A program made the translations under genes and the position numbers. This document shows positions 1 to 7,194 of a stretch of 13,511 nucleotides of DNA, piece after piece; position 1 is the stretch's first letter; the number at the start of each line of letters is the position of its first letter. The DNA is from Porticoccaceae bacterium (lineage in GTDB: Bacteria > Pseudomonadota > Gammaproteobacteria > Pseudomonadales > Porticoccaceae), in contig JALRJD010000304.1 of the NCBI GenBank assembly GCA_023255165.1, positions 1 to 13,511 of the forward strand, written 5' to 3'. The notes under the pieces are model-generated. The model was not told the DNA's origin. It made no database searches and worked only from the letters and a program-made list of their open reading frames with translations.

Positions 1-28
1 CCGCAATCGGCAGTAGCAATGCGCTCAT
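1..28 (-). CDS. Partial leftward gene, first nine codons only (possible CaCA-type Na+/Ca2+ antiporter)
   Basis: Read on the minus strand, an ATG at 28-26 opens a frame translating as MSALLLPIA that runs off the window edge. A good ribosome binding site, GGAG at 37-34, lies five bases upstream, which makes this a believable start. The very hydrophobic beginning suits a membrane protein. In related gammaproteobacteria a YrbG-like calcium/sodium antiporter gene is often divergent from the mla locus, so that is the best guess. It rests on gene context and nine residues only. The start is reasonably supported; the product is speculative. Confidence 0.45.
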
Positions 29-249
29 AGTTTCTCCAAATTACCGCCTCGCGAGCGGTGAGTTCTATTTCTTCACAAGATCGGGGATGGTATAGTGCTC
101 GGCCAAAATTGTCAGCAAACTTCCAGCAGATTGTTACATCGTTTTTGCATCGATTTGCGTACAAAAGAGCTGTCGATTAACAATCGAAATTTTTCACCAC
201 AATTTGTCGCAGCAGTTTTTACAACAACAAGATTATGAACAGGAATTTT
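29..249. promoter_or_regulatory. Divergent intergenic region between the leftward gene and mlaC
   Basis: These roughly 220 bases hold no gene and must carry the promoters of both flanking genes. A TATAGT at 91-96 and, on the other strand, a TATACC overlapping it with CTGACA 15 bases upstream are the best promoter-like words, but none has a convincing partner at 16-18 bases. A 15-base inverted repeat, TCGATT-AAC-AATCGA, lies at 173-187, about 60 bases before mlaC, and could be an operator. The stretch is AT-rich near mlaC. No start site can be assigned with confidence. Confidence 0.4.
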
Positions 250-867
250 ATGGCAGCTCTAAAAAGGTTCTATGCAATTGTTCTGGCTTTTAGCCTGATT
301 GCATTTGTGTCAATAGCGAATGCCGAGGACAATGCCAGCGATCCCTATCAGCAGATCGAACAGGTTACCGTTGACCTGCTGGAGATTATCTCGACCTACC
401 GCGATGGCTATCCCGAGAACGAACAGGCCTATTTTGCCAGTCTCGACAAATTGCTTTCGACCCATATTGATTTTGGTTTTATCGCTCGCAATGTGATGGG
501 TAGCTATGGCAAAAGCGCCACCGCCGACCAGCGCGAGCGCTTTGCCGAGGAATTCCGTGCCGGTCTGATTGAAACCTATGGCCGTGGCCTGATCGGTTAT
601 GAAGATCAGGAAATTGTGCTGCTTAAGTCGGACGCCATCGAGCCTGACCAGCGCCGGGTGACCGTAAGGCAAGAGATTCGCAGCGTCGACGCAGTTTATC
701 CGCTAGAGTACAGTATGGCGCGCAAAAAGAGCGGTGAGTGGATGGTGGTCAATGTGGTGATCAATGGTATCAACCTTGGCAAAACCTTCCGCAACCAGTT
801 TGTGCAGTCCGCGCAGCGATCCGGCGGCGATTTAGACGCTGTGATCAACGGCTGGTCGACAGAATAA
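250..867 (+). CDS. mlaC: MlaC, periplasmic phospholipid-binding carrier of the Mla pathway
   Basis: MlaC (Ttg2D family) carries phospholipids through the periplasm between the MlaFEDB complex of the inner membrane and the MlaA-porin complex of the outer membrane, keeping the outer leaflet asymmetric. The product starts with a classical signal peptide: basic residues, a hydrophobic stretch, and an ANA cleavage site about 25 residues in. It then shows family blocks: DFGFIARNVMGSYGKSAT, a DQRERFAEEFR helix, and a C-terminal WMVVNVVINGINLGKTFRNQF. Length is about 205 residues, against 211 in E. coli. I prefer the ATG at 250 because AGGA lies five bases before it; an in-frame ATG at 235 (210 residues) has no such site. 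The usual upstream partners mlaF, mlaE and mlaD are absent, and so is mlaB downstream. Family assignment is secure; the exact start is less so. Confidence 0.92.
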   Translation: MAALKRFYAIVLAFSLIAFVSIANAEDNASDPYQQIEQVTVDLLEIISTYRDGYPENEQAYFASLDKLLSTHIDFGFIARNVMGSYGKSATADQRERFAEEFRAGLIETYGRGLIGYEDQEIVLLKSDAIEPDQRRVTVRQEIRSVDAVYPLEYSMARKKSGEWMVVNVVINGINLGKTFRNQFVQSAQRSGGDLDAVINGWSTE

Positions 868-915
868 ACCACAGCGCTTGCCTTTTGGTTTGGCGCCACG
901 ATAAAAGAGTAGGTT

Positions 916-1155
916 ATGAATCCTGAAGATGTAAAAGTACTGCTTGAAAGCGCTCTGCCCGATTGTGAATTTCAGGTTGCCAGTGAGGGCAGCCATTTTA
1001 ATATTATCGCCGTTGGTGATGTGTTTGCCGGCAAGCGCGCGGTGCAGCGTCAGCAGCTGATCTATGCCGCTCTGCAGCAAGAGATCTCTTCTGGCGCCAT
1101 GCACGCGGTCAATATGAAAATTTTCACCCCCGATGAGTGGCAGGCCAACGCTTAA
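916..1155 (+). CDS. ibaG: IbaG, BolA-family protein
   Basis: A 79-residue BolA-like protein of the IbaG (YrbA) branch. Members bind [2Fe-2S] clusters together with monothiol glutaredoxins and are linked to acid stress and envelope homeostasis. The BolA core is clear: a SHFNIIAV strand around residues 26-33, the FAGKRAVQRQQLIYAAL helix around 37-53, and a C-terminal GAMHAVNMKIFTPDEW block whose histidine (residue 63) corresponds to the conserved BolA ligand. Cys17 and His27 are further possible ligands. The ATG at 916 follows an AGAGTAGG ribosome site. The gene lies 48 bases after mlaC and 80 bases before murA, the order seen in Pseudomonas and E. coli except that mlaB is missing here. Co-transcription with mlaC is likely. 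Confidence 0.9.
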   Translation: MNPEDVKVLLESALPDCEFQVASEGSHFNIIAVGDVFAGKRAVQRQQLIYAALQQEISSGAMHAVNMKIFTPDEWQANA

Positions 1156-1172
1156 GCTGATCTGCTGATTGC

Positions 1173-1210
1173 ACTGTTTGAAATAACAGCTCAGTCTTTT
1201 CCCAAACAGT
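1173..1210 (+). promoter_or_regulatory. Inverted repeat in the murA leader
   Basis: ACTGTTTG at 1173-1180 is matched by a perfect reverse complement, CAAACAGT, at 1203-1210, with a 22-base loop. It fills much of the 80-base gap between ibaG and murA and ends about 12 bases before the murA ribosome site. No T-run follows, so it is not a normal intrinsic terminator. It could be an RNA hairpin affecting murA translation, a protein site, or chance. Confidence 0.3.
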
Positions 1211-1235
1211 CGCCTGGCGATGAAAAGGTTATTTG

Positions 1236-2498
1236 ATGGACAGATTAATAATTCAAGGGGGCGGGCCGCTCAACGGCGAGGTATGGATCTCCGGGTCGAA
1301 AAACTCCGCGCTGCCGATTCTCGCGGCAACCCTGCTCTCTGAAGGACTGGCGACAGTCTCCAATCTGCCCCACCTGCAGGATATTACGACCACTATCGAG
1401 CTGCTCGGCACCCTTGGTGTAACGGTCAGTATTGATGAGAGGATGCAACTGGAGGTGGATAACTCGACATTGCACAGCCTTACTGCGCCCTATGATCTGG
1501 TCAAAACCATGCGCGCATCAATACTGGTGCTGGGGCCGCTGTTGACCCGCTACGGTGAAGCCAACGTTTCATTTCCCGGTGGATGTGCGATCGGCAGCCG
1601 GCCGGTGGATCTGCACCTGCGTGGACTTGAAGCGATGGGCGCAACGATTGAAATCGAGGAAGGCTATATCAAGGCGCGCAGCAATGGCCGCCTGGTTGGC
1701 TGCCATATCCTGATGGATGTGGTTTCAGTCGGGGCGACCGAAAACCTGCTGATGGCCGCGGTGTTGGCGGAAGGGCAGACAGTGATCGAAAACGCCGCGC
1801 GCGAACCGGAGATTGTCGATCTGGCCAACTGCCTGAATGCCTGGGGCGCCGATATTCAGGGCGCAGGTTCCAACCGTCTGGTTATCAACGGCGTTGAAAA
1901 AATCACCGGCGGACACTTCAGGGTGATGCCGGATCGCATTGAGACCGGCACCTATCTGGCCGCCGCTGTGGCGACTCGCGGCAAAGTCAAAGTGACACAG
2001 ACTGATCCGGGTTCGCTTGAAGCGGTGCTGATCAAGCTGCAAGAGGCCGGCGCTGTGATTACCCAGGGTGAAGACTGGATCGAGCTGGATATGCAGGGTA
2101 AACGCCCGAAAGCGGTAAATCTCAAAACGGCTCCCTATCCGGGCTTCCCGACCGATATGCAGGCCCAGTTAACCGCGATTAATGCGGTCGCCGAGGGCAC
2201 CGGAGTGGTTATTGAAACCATCTTTGAAAATCGCCTGATGCAGGTTCAGGAGTTAAATCGCATGGGCGCGGTCATTACCGTCGAGGGCAATACCGCCGTG
2301 GTCACCGGGGTCGAGCGGCTTAAGGCGGCGCCGGTAATGGCATCCGATCTGCGCGCTTCCGCAGCGCTGGTAATAGCTGCTATGGTTGCTGATGGAGAGA
2401 CAGTGGTGGATCGTATTTACCATATCGATCGCGGCTATGAATGTATTGAAGAAAAATTGCGGTTGCTCGGCGCCAAAATCAGGCGCGTGCCAGACTAG
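1236..2498 (+). CDS. murA: MurA, UDP-N-acetylglucosamine 1-carboxyvinyltransferase
   Basis: MurA transfers enolpyruvate from phosphoenolpyruvate to UDP-N-acetylglucosamine, the first committed step of peptidoglycan synthesis, in the cytoplasm. The protein has 420 residues (E. coli 419) and forms two inside-out alpha/beta barrels. Conserved residues are present: the SGSKNSALP loop with Lys22; the active-site loop FPGGCAIGSRPVDLHL with Cys117, the residue alkylated by fosfomycin; FPTDMQAQ with the catalytic aspartate; and the late IDRGYE arginine. Because the loop has cysteine and not aspartate, the enzyme should be fosfomycin-sensitive. The ATG at 1236 is chosen since AAAAGG lies seven bases upstream; a TTG directly before it is possible but unneeded. 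The hisG gene follows after 42 bases, suggesting one transcript. Confidence 0.98.
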   Translation: MDRLIIQGGGPLNGEVWISGSKNSALPILAATLLSEGLATVSNLPHLQDITTTIELLGTLGVTVSIDERMQLEVDNSTLHSLTAPYDLVKTMRASILVLGPLLTRYGEANVSFPGGCAIGSRPVDLHLRGLEAMGATIEIEEGYIKARSNGRLVGCHILMDVVSVGATENLLMAAVLAEGQTVIENAAREPEIVDLANCLNAWGADIQGAGSNRLVINGVEKITGGHFRVMPDRIETGTYLAAAVATRGKVKVTQTDPGSLEAVLIKLQEAGAVITQGEDWIELDMQGKRPKAVNLKTAPYPGFPTDMQAQLTAINAVAEGTGVVIETIFENRLMQVQELNRMGAVITVEGNTAVVTGVERLKAAPVMASDLRASAALVIAAMVADGETVVDRIYHIDRGYECIEEKLRLLGAKIRRVPD

Positions 2499-2540
2499 TC
2501 CAGCAACGGACTCACAAGCCGGTAACAAGTAGACAGGATA

Positions 2541-3173
2541 ATGACACAGATAACTATCGCCCTGACCAAGGGCCGCATTTTAAAAGAGACTTTGCCACTG
2601 CTGGCCAGCGCCGGGATTATTCCCGCCGAGGATGTTTTCTCAAGCCGCAAGCTGGTGTTTCCAACCAACCGTGACAATGTGCGGGTGATTATTCTGCGCG
2701 GCTCGGACGTGGCGACCTATGTGCAGTTTGGCGCCGCCGATCTGGGGGTGGCGGGCAAGGACATGCTGCTCGAACATCAGGGCGATGGCTACTACGAACC
2801 GCTGGATTTGGGTATTGCCCGCTGCAAGCTGATGACCGCCGCGCCAGTGGGTGCGCCGCAGCAGTCCGGGCGGCTGCGCGTGGCAACCAAATATATTAAT
2901 GTTGCCAGGCAGTTTTATGCCCAACAGGGCAGGCAGGCCGATCTGATTAAACTCTATGGAGCAATGGAACTGGCGCCGATACTGGATCTGGCTCAGGAGA
3001 TTGTCGATATTGTCGATACCGGCAACACCTTGAAAGCCAACGGCCTCGAGCCGCGCGAGGAGATTGCCGAGATCAGTTCGCGGCTGATCGTCAACAAGGC
3101 CGCGATGAAAACCAAATTTACCGAAGTTCAGGCAATTATCGATGCGTTGAAAGAGGCGCTGGAGAGCAACTGA
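2541..3173 (+). CDS. hisG: HisG, ATP phosphoribosyltransferase catalytic subunit (short form)
   Basis: HisG condenses ATP with PRPP to open histidine biosynthesis. At 210 residues this is the short form (HisGS). It lacks the roughly 80-residue C-terminal feedback domain of the long enzyme and by family rule needs the HisRS-like subunit HisZ for activity and histidine inhibition. Visible motifs are the N-terminal ALTKGRILKE, GAADLGVAGKDML around 64-76, and the PRPP-binding loop IVDIVDTGNTLKANGL around 154-169. The start ATG has AGGA five to six bases upstream. No hisZ lies in this window; in relatives it is usually near purA and hflC. The stop TGA shares its last base with the hisD ATG, so translation is probably coupled. 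No histidine-rich leader peptide or attenuator is seen upstream. Confidence 0.97.
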   Translation: MTQITIALTKGRILKETLPLLASAGIIPAEDVFSSRKLVFPTNRDNVRVIILRGSDVATYVQFGAADLGVAGKDMLLEHQGDGYYEPLDLGIARCKLMTAAPVGAPQQSGRLRVATKYINVARQFYAQQGRQADLIKLYGAMELAPILDLAQEIVDIVDTGNTLKANGLEPREEIAEISSRLIVNKAAMKTKFTEVQAIIDALKEALESN

Positions 3174-4531
3174 TGACCAATGCCTCCAATTCAAACTCCG
3201 CCGCGGGTGCCATCTCAGAGAACATTAAAGAGTTGACCATTAAAAGGCTCAACAGTGGGGACGCCAATTTTGATCAAACCCTCGACCAGCTGATCGCCTG
3301 GGATATGGTTTCGGATGCCGAAATTGAGGCGACCGTATCGGCGATTTTGCGTCAGGTAAAAGCGGATGGCGATCAGGCGCTGGTGGAATTGACCAATCGT
3401 CTGGATCGTCGGGATGTCACTGCAGTGGATCAACTCGAGATCCCTCAGCCGCAGCTGCAACAGGCTCTTGAAAGTATCGACAGTGAAACCCGTCAGGCGC
3501 TTGAAGTGGCCGCAGAGCGTATCCGTGAGTATCACAACCACCAGTCGCAGACTTCGTGGCAGTATCAGGAAGCCGATGGCACAACCCTGGGTCAGCAAAT
3601 CACACCTCTCGACCGGGTTGGCATCTACGTGCCTGGCGGCAAAGCCAGTTACCCTTCGTCAGTGTTGATGAACGCTATCCCGGCGCGGGTTGCCGGCGTT
3701 GGTGAGATAATTATGGTGGTTCCATCGCCAGCTGGCGAGCTGAGCCCGATGGTTCTGGCGGCCGCCGCTATTGCTGGCGTCGATCGAGTATTCACCATCG
3801 GAGGCGCCCAGGCGGTAGCGGCACTGGCCTATGGCACCGAGACAGTGCCCAAAGTGGACAAAATTGTCGGCCCGGGCAATATCTATGTCGCCACCGCCAA
3901 GCGCATGGTGTTTGGCCTGGTGGGTTTGGATATGGTCGCCGGCCCCAGCGAGATTCTGGTGGTCTGTGACGGTGGCACAGACCCCGACTGGATCGCCATG
4001 GACCTGTTCTCTCAGGCTGAACACGATGAAGATGCCCAGGCTATTTTGGTTGCCTGGGACCAGGATTATATTGCCGCGGTGCATCAGAGTATGGCCCGTC
4101 TGTTGCCGGAGATGGAGCGCAGCGACATTATCCGCCAGTCACTGCAGCGCCGCGGTGCGCTGATTACCGTGCGAGATGCGCGGGACGCGCTGACAATTAT
4201 TAATCGCATCGCCCCGGAACACCTCGAATTGTCGGTGGCTGATCCTGAGGCCTGGCTGCCGAACATTCGTCACGCTGGTGCGATCTTTATGGGTCGCCAC
4301 ACCGCCGAGGCGCTTGGTGATTACTGTGCCGGGCCCAACCATGTGCTGCCGACATCGGCCACAGCACGTTTTTCATCGCCACTGGGTGTCTATGACTTCC
4401 AGAAGCGCAGCTCGCTGATTTTCTGTTCCGAACAGGGCGCCTCCGAGCTGGGCAAGGTCGCCTCGGTGCTGGGGCGTGGTGAATCGCTGACCGCTCACGC
4501 GCGCTCGGCAGAATATCGCATACGCGATTAA
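3173..4531 (+). CDS. hisD: HisD, histidinol dehydrogenase
   Basis: HisD is a zinc enzyme that oxidises L-histidinol to L-histidine in two NAD+-dependent steps, the last reactions of the pathway. The 452-residue protein has the NAD-binding region GIYVPGGKASYPSSVLM (150-166), GGAQAVAALAYGTETVP, VDKIVGPGNIYVATAKR, the zinc ligands Gln281 and His284 in SQAEHDEDAQ, the catalytic pair Glu349-His350 in APEHLEL, and the remaining ligands Asp383 (GDYCAGPNH) and His442. It carries about 15 extra N-terminal residues rich in Asn and Ser before LTIKRLNSGD, where Pseudomonas homologues begin. The chosen ATG overlaps the hisG stop by one base and has GGAG upstream, so the extension is probably real. hisC follows after 14 bases. 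Confidence 0.97.
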   Translation: MTNASNSNSAAGAISENIKELTIKRLNSGDANFDQTLDQLIAWDMVSDAEIEATVSAILRQVKADGDQALVELTNRLDRRDVTAVDQLEIPQPQLQQALESIDSETRQALEVAAERIREYHNHQSQTSWQYQEADGTTLGQQITPLDRVGIYVPGGKASYPSSVLMNAIPARVAGVGEIIMVVPSPAGELSPMVLAAAAIAGVDRVFTIGGAQAVAALAYGTETVPKVDKIVGPGNIYVATAKRMVFGLVGLDMVAGPSEILVVCDGGTDPDWIAMDLFSQAEHDEDAQAILVAWDQDYIAAVHQSMARLLPEMERSDIIRQSLQRRGALITVRDARDALTIINRIAPEHLELSVADPEAWLPNIRHAGAIFMGRHTAEALGDYCAGPNHVLPTSATARFSSPLGVYDFQKRSSLIFCSEQGASELGKVASVLGRGESLTAHARSAEYRIRD

Positions 4532-4545
4532 GTCAGGATCTGGTT

Positions 4546-5613
4546 ATGAGTCAATACTGGAGCAATTTTGTCAGCGACCTCGACCCCTATACCCCGGGCG
4601 AGCAACCGGCGATCAATAATCTCACCAAGTTAAATACCAATGAGAACCCCTATCCGCCGTCACCGGCTGTGATGGAGGCGATGCGCGCCGCGGTGAACGC
4701 CGATCTGAGGCTCTATCCGCCGCCGAATGCTGACCAACTCAAGCAGACTGTCGCGGACTATTTTCGGCTGACCCCGACTCAGGTATTCGTTGGCAATGGC
4801 TCTGATGAAGTGCTGGCTCATGTTTTTAATGGGCTGTTTCGACAGGCACAGCCGATTCTGTTTCCGGATATCAGCTACAGCTTTTATCCGGTTTACTGTG
4901 GACTCTATGCCATTGAGTTTGAAAAAGTACCGCTGGCGGATGATTTTTCTCTCGATCTCGACGACTATCGGCGTGCCAATGGTGGCATTATTTTTCCCAA
5001 CCCCAATGCTCCCACTGGCCGTCTGGTCGGCTTGGCAGCGATTGAAGAGTTGCTTAAAGCGAACCGCGATTCAGTAGTGGTGGTTGACGAAGCCTATATC
5101 GATTTTGCCGAGTCCGGCGCCAGCGCTGTGAGTCTGATTGATCAGTACGACAACCTGCTGGTGGTGCAAACACTGTCGAAATCCCGTGCTCTGGCTGGCT
5201 TGCGAATTGGTTATGCCCTGGGTTCCGCGCAGTTGATCGAAGGGTTGGAGCGAATCAAAAACAGCTTTAACTCTTACCCGCTCGGGCATGTTCAACTCGC
5301 GGCAGCGGTCGCCTCATTTAATGATCAAGAGTATTTTGAGCGCATGCGGCAGCAGGTGATCAACAGTCGTGATGTGTTGGTTGAGCAGCTGGAAACTCTC
5401 GGTTTTGATGTACTGCCCTCGGCGGCAAACTTTGTCTTTGCCCGCCACGCGGACCATGATGGCCAACTACTCACTGCGGCGTTGCGCGAGAAAAATATTA
5501 TTATTCGCCATTTCAACAAACCGCGAATCGATCAGTTTTTGCGCATTTCGGTGGGAACAGCGGAGCAAAACCAGCAGCTGATTGAAGCGCTGACCGCGAT
5601 CGTTAATACCTGA
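4546..5613 (+). CDS. hisC: HisC, histidinol-phosphate aminotransferase
   Basis: HisC is a PLP enzyme that transfers an amino group from glutamate to imidazole acetol phosphate, forming L-histidinol phosphate. The 355-residue fold-type I aminotransferase shows the N-terminal LNTNENPYPPSP substrate-binding segment, the PNPNAPTGR motif with Asn154, VDEAYIDF with Asp181 (cofactor ring) and Tyr184, the Schiff-base lysine Lys212 in TLSKSRALAGLRIGYALG, Arg220 for the phosphate, and FLRISVGT near the end with the substrate-carboxylate arginine. AGGAT lies about nine bases before the ATG. It is the last gene of the murA-his run; the other his genes are not here. Its stop is six bases from that of the convergent degS, with no clear terminator between them. 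Confidence 0.97.
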   Translation: MSQYWSNFVSDLDPYTPGEQPAINNLTKLNTNENPYPPSPAVMEAMRAAVNADLRLYPPPNADQLKQTVADYFRLTPTQVFVGNGSDEVLAHVFNGLFRQAQPILFPDISYSFYPVYCGLYAIEFEKVPLADDFSLDLDDYRRANGGIIFPNPNAPTGRLVGLAAIEELLKANRDSVVVVDEAYIDFAESGASAVSLIDQYDNLLVVQTLSKSRALAGLRIGYALGSAQLIEGLERIKNSFNSYPLGHVQLAAAVASFNDQEYFERMRQQVINSRDVLVEQLETLGFDVLPSAANFVFARHADHDGQLLTAALREKNIIIRHFNKPRIDQFLRISVGTAEQNQQLIEALTAIVNT

Positions 5614-5619
5614 ATACGG

Positions 5620-6768
5620 TTACGGACTGGTCGGGCGAATGCCGGCGACCGCGGTAACGGTAAAGGTTTGACCCTGACGCCAAATCTCTAATTCAATCGG
5701 CGCGCCAGGCGCCACATCAGCAATCTGGCTGATGCTGGTCTGGCGGTCGGTAACCGGTTCGCCATTAATCGTAATCACAACATCAGCGGGTTGAATGCCA
5801 ACCATATAAGCTGGGCTGCCATTGTAAATGGCTCGTACCAGCAGGCCGTGGGTGAGCGGCAAATTCAGCCGCTCGGCAATCGGCGCTGTCAGCGGAAATG
5901 CATCCATACCTAACCAGCCGCGCACCACATAGCCATAACTGACAATATCCTTGAGTACCTTTGTCGCTGTATCCGCCGGGATTGCAAAGCCAATACCAAC
6001 CGAGCCGCTCTGATTGAGTATCGCGGTATTGATGCCGAGCAGGTTGCCATAGCTGTCGACCAGCGCGCCGCCGGAGTTGCCCGGATTGATATCGGCATCT
6101 GTCTGAATAAAATTTTCAAAGGTGTTTAGACCGAGACCATTGCGGCCCGTGGCGCTGACAATGCCCTGCGTAACAGTCTGACCCACGCCGTAGGGGTTGC
6201 CTATCGCCAGCACCACATCACCGATCTTGGCTTGCGACGGCTCACCGACCGAAATTGGTTGCAAGTTGTCGGCGTCTATTTTTAGTACTGCCAAGTCGGT
6301 CTCAGGGTCTTTACCCACCACGCTGGCCGAAGCTTCGCGGCCGTCGTAGAGCAACACCAGAATCTGGTCGGCGCCGTCGATAACATGGTTGTTGGTGAGC
6401 ATAAAGCCATCCGCTTGCATGATCACACCGGAACCCAGCGAGGACTGAATACGTTGTTGCTGGTTGTTAAACAGGCGGCGGAAATAGGGGTCGCTGAGCA
6501 GCGGGTGGTCAGCTGCCTTGGTGATCTTGCGGGTGTAGATATTAACCACCGATGGCGCTGCACGAGCCACTGCGTGGGAATAAGAGACCGGTCCGGTCCA
6601 CTCATTGTTGCTGCGGTGGTCGAGATCGACTGAGGATTCTTCAGTGGTGCTATGTTGTTGGCGAAATTCCGGGAACACAGTCAGCAAAAGGGCAGCGGCG
6701 GCCAGGCCAACCAGGGCCGGTTTGCCGATATAGCTGATTATAAAATTGACTGTGCGATGACTGGACAC
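5620..6768 (-). CDS. degS: DegS/AlgW-type periplasmic serine protease (envelope-stress sensor)
   Basis: A membrane-anchored HtrA-family protease. E. coli DegS and Pseudomonas AlgW, at this same position after hisC, are activated through the PDZ domain by misfolded porin C-termini and make the first cut in the anti-sigma factor RseA/MucA, releasing sigma-E/AlgU. The 382-residue protein has one N-terminal membrane segment (about residues 9-32), a trypsin-like domain with triad His128 (TNNHVIDGA), Asp158 (ETDLAVLKI) and Ser232 (NPGNSGGAL), and a single C-terminal PDZ domain (about 283-378). One PDZ plus an anchor argues for DegS/AlgW and against DegP. The start is GTG at 6768, since a stop codon lies four codons upstream in frame. 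The purine-rich AGGGGGA is rather far (12 bases), so initiation may be weak. yhbY lies upstream on the same strand. Confidence 0.95.
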   Translation of the reverse strand: MSSHRTVNFIISYIGKPALVGLAAAALLLTVFPEFRQQHSTTEESSVDLDHRSNNEWTGPVSYSHAVARAAPSVVNIYTRKITKAADHPLLSDPYFRRLFNNQQQRIQSSLGSGVIMQADGFMLTNNHVIDGADQILVLLYDGREASASVVGKDPETDLAVLKIDADNLQPISVGEPSQAKIGDVVLAIGNPYGVGQTVTQGIVSATGRNGLGLNTFENFIQTDADINPGNSGGALVDSYGNLLGINTAILNQSGSVGIGFAIPADTATKVLKDIVSYGYVVRGWLGMDAFPLTAPIAERLNLPLTHGLLVRAIYNGSPAYMVGIQPADVVITINGEPVTDRQTSISQIADVAPGAPIELEIWRQGQTFTVTAVAGIRPTSP

Positions 6769-6796
6769 GCCTGATTCTTATCCCCCTGATAGTCGT

Positions 6797-6812
6797 GCTG
6801 GCCGCGGCCAGC
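6797..6812 (-). promoter_or_regulatory. Perfect 16-base palindrome in the degS leader
   Basis: GCTGGCCGCGGCCAGC is a perfect self-complementary sequence 28 bases upstream of the degS GTG. Flanking bases (GTC at 6792-6794 and GAC at 6815-6817) extend the potential stem. It falls at the expected transcription start of the extended -10 promoter at 6820-6828, so it could be an operator or form a stable hairpin at the very 5' end of the mRNA. No T-run follows in the degS direction, so it is not an obvious terminator for yhbY. Confidence 0.4.
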
Positions 6813-6819
6813 GAGACAG

Positions 6820-6828
6820 ATTATGGCA
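6820..6828 (-). promoter_or_regulatory. degS: Predicted extended -10 promoter for degS
   Basis: On the minus strand TGCCATAAT appears just after the yhbY stop codon: a -10 hexamer matching five of six consensus bases, with the TG one base upstream that marks an extended -10 element. No good -35 lies at the right distance, which is common for extended -10 promoters. It would start transcription near 6813, about 45 bases before the degS start codon, giving degS its own expression apart from yhbY. Confidence 0.4.
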
Positions 6829-6843
6829 CAAAATCGTGTCGCC

Positions 6844-7146
6844 TCAGCGCAATAAATTGGACAGGCGCGGATCTGGCGTTTTGGACTTGCGGTAAATAAG
6901 CAACATATGACCGATCGATTGCACCAGGGTCGCCGAGTGAGTCGTGCAGATACTGTCGGTGAGCGCCTTCTTGGCATCGCGGTCGTCGGCGACCAGTTTG
7001 ATCTTGATTAGCTCGTGGTCAGTGAGTGCGCGCGCAATCTCATTGTTGACGTTTTCGCTGAGGCCATTGCCAGCCACGGTGACCACCGGCTTGAGATTAT
7101 GGCCTAATCGGCGTAAATGTTTTTTATCCGCATTGGAAGTTGTCAT
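6844..7146 (-). CDS. yhbY: YhbY, CRS1-YhbY (CRM) domain RNA-binding protein
   Basis: A 100-residue single-domain RNA-binding protein; E. coli YhbY associates with pre-50S ribosomal particles and is thought to assist large-subunit assembly. The CRM fold is plain: the LRRLGHNLKPVVTVAGNGLS segment containing the GxxG-type loop (AGNG), VNNEIARALTDHELIKIKL, and the late LVQSIGHMLLIYRKS. The ATG lies at 7146 with only a weak purine-rich site upstream. It is divergent from rlmE, 48 bases away, the arrangement conserved in E. coli. A TAGAAT at 7179-7174 on the minus strand may be its -10 element, though no good -35 is seen. Pairing with rlmE fits a shared role in 50S maturation. Confidence 0.94.
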   Translation of the reverse strand: MTTSNADKKHLRRLGHNLKPVVTVAGNGLSENVNNEIARALTDHELIKIKLVADDRDAKKALTDSICTTHSATLVQSIGHMLLIYRKSKTPDPRLSNLLR

Positions 7147-7168
7147 AATGTGCGACTCACTTTAAAGG
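7140..7168 (+). promoter_or_regulatory. Possible sigma-70 promoter for rlmE-ftsH
   Basis: TTGTCA at 7140-7145 (five of six bases of the -35 consensus) is followed after exactly 17 bases by TAAAGG at 7163-7168, a poor -10. Start of transcription would be near 7175, leaving a 20-base leader before the rlmE ATG. The -35 overlaps the yhbY start codon, so the two divergent genes may interfere with one another. The call rests on spacing and one good hexamer. Confidence 0.3.
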
Positions 7169-7194
7169 TCGGCCATTCTAGCGAAAACCACCCC

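Noticed and set aside
7117..7194. N-terminal extension of rlmE
   Set aside because: It would overlap the start of the divergent yhbY and carries no conserved RlmE sequence; the ATG at 7195 matches family starts.
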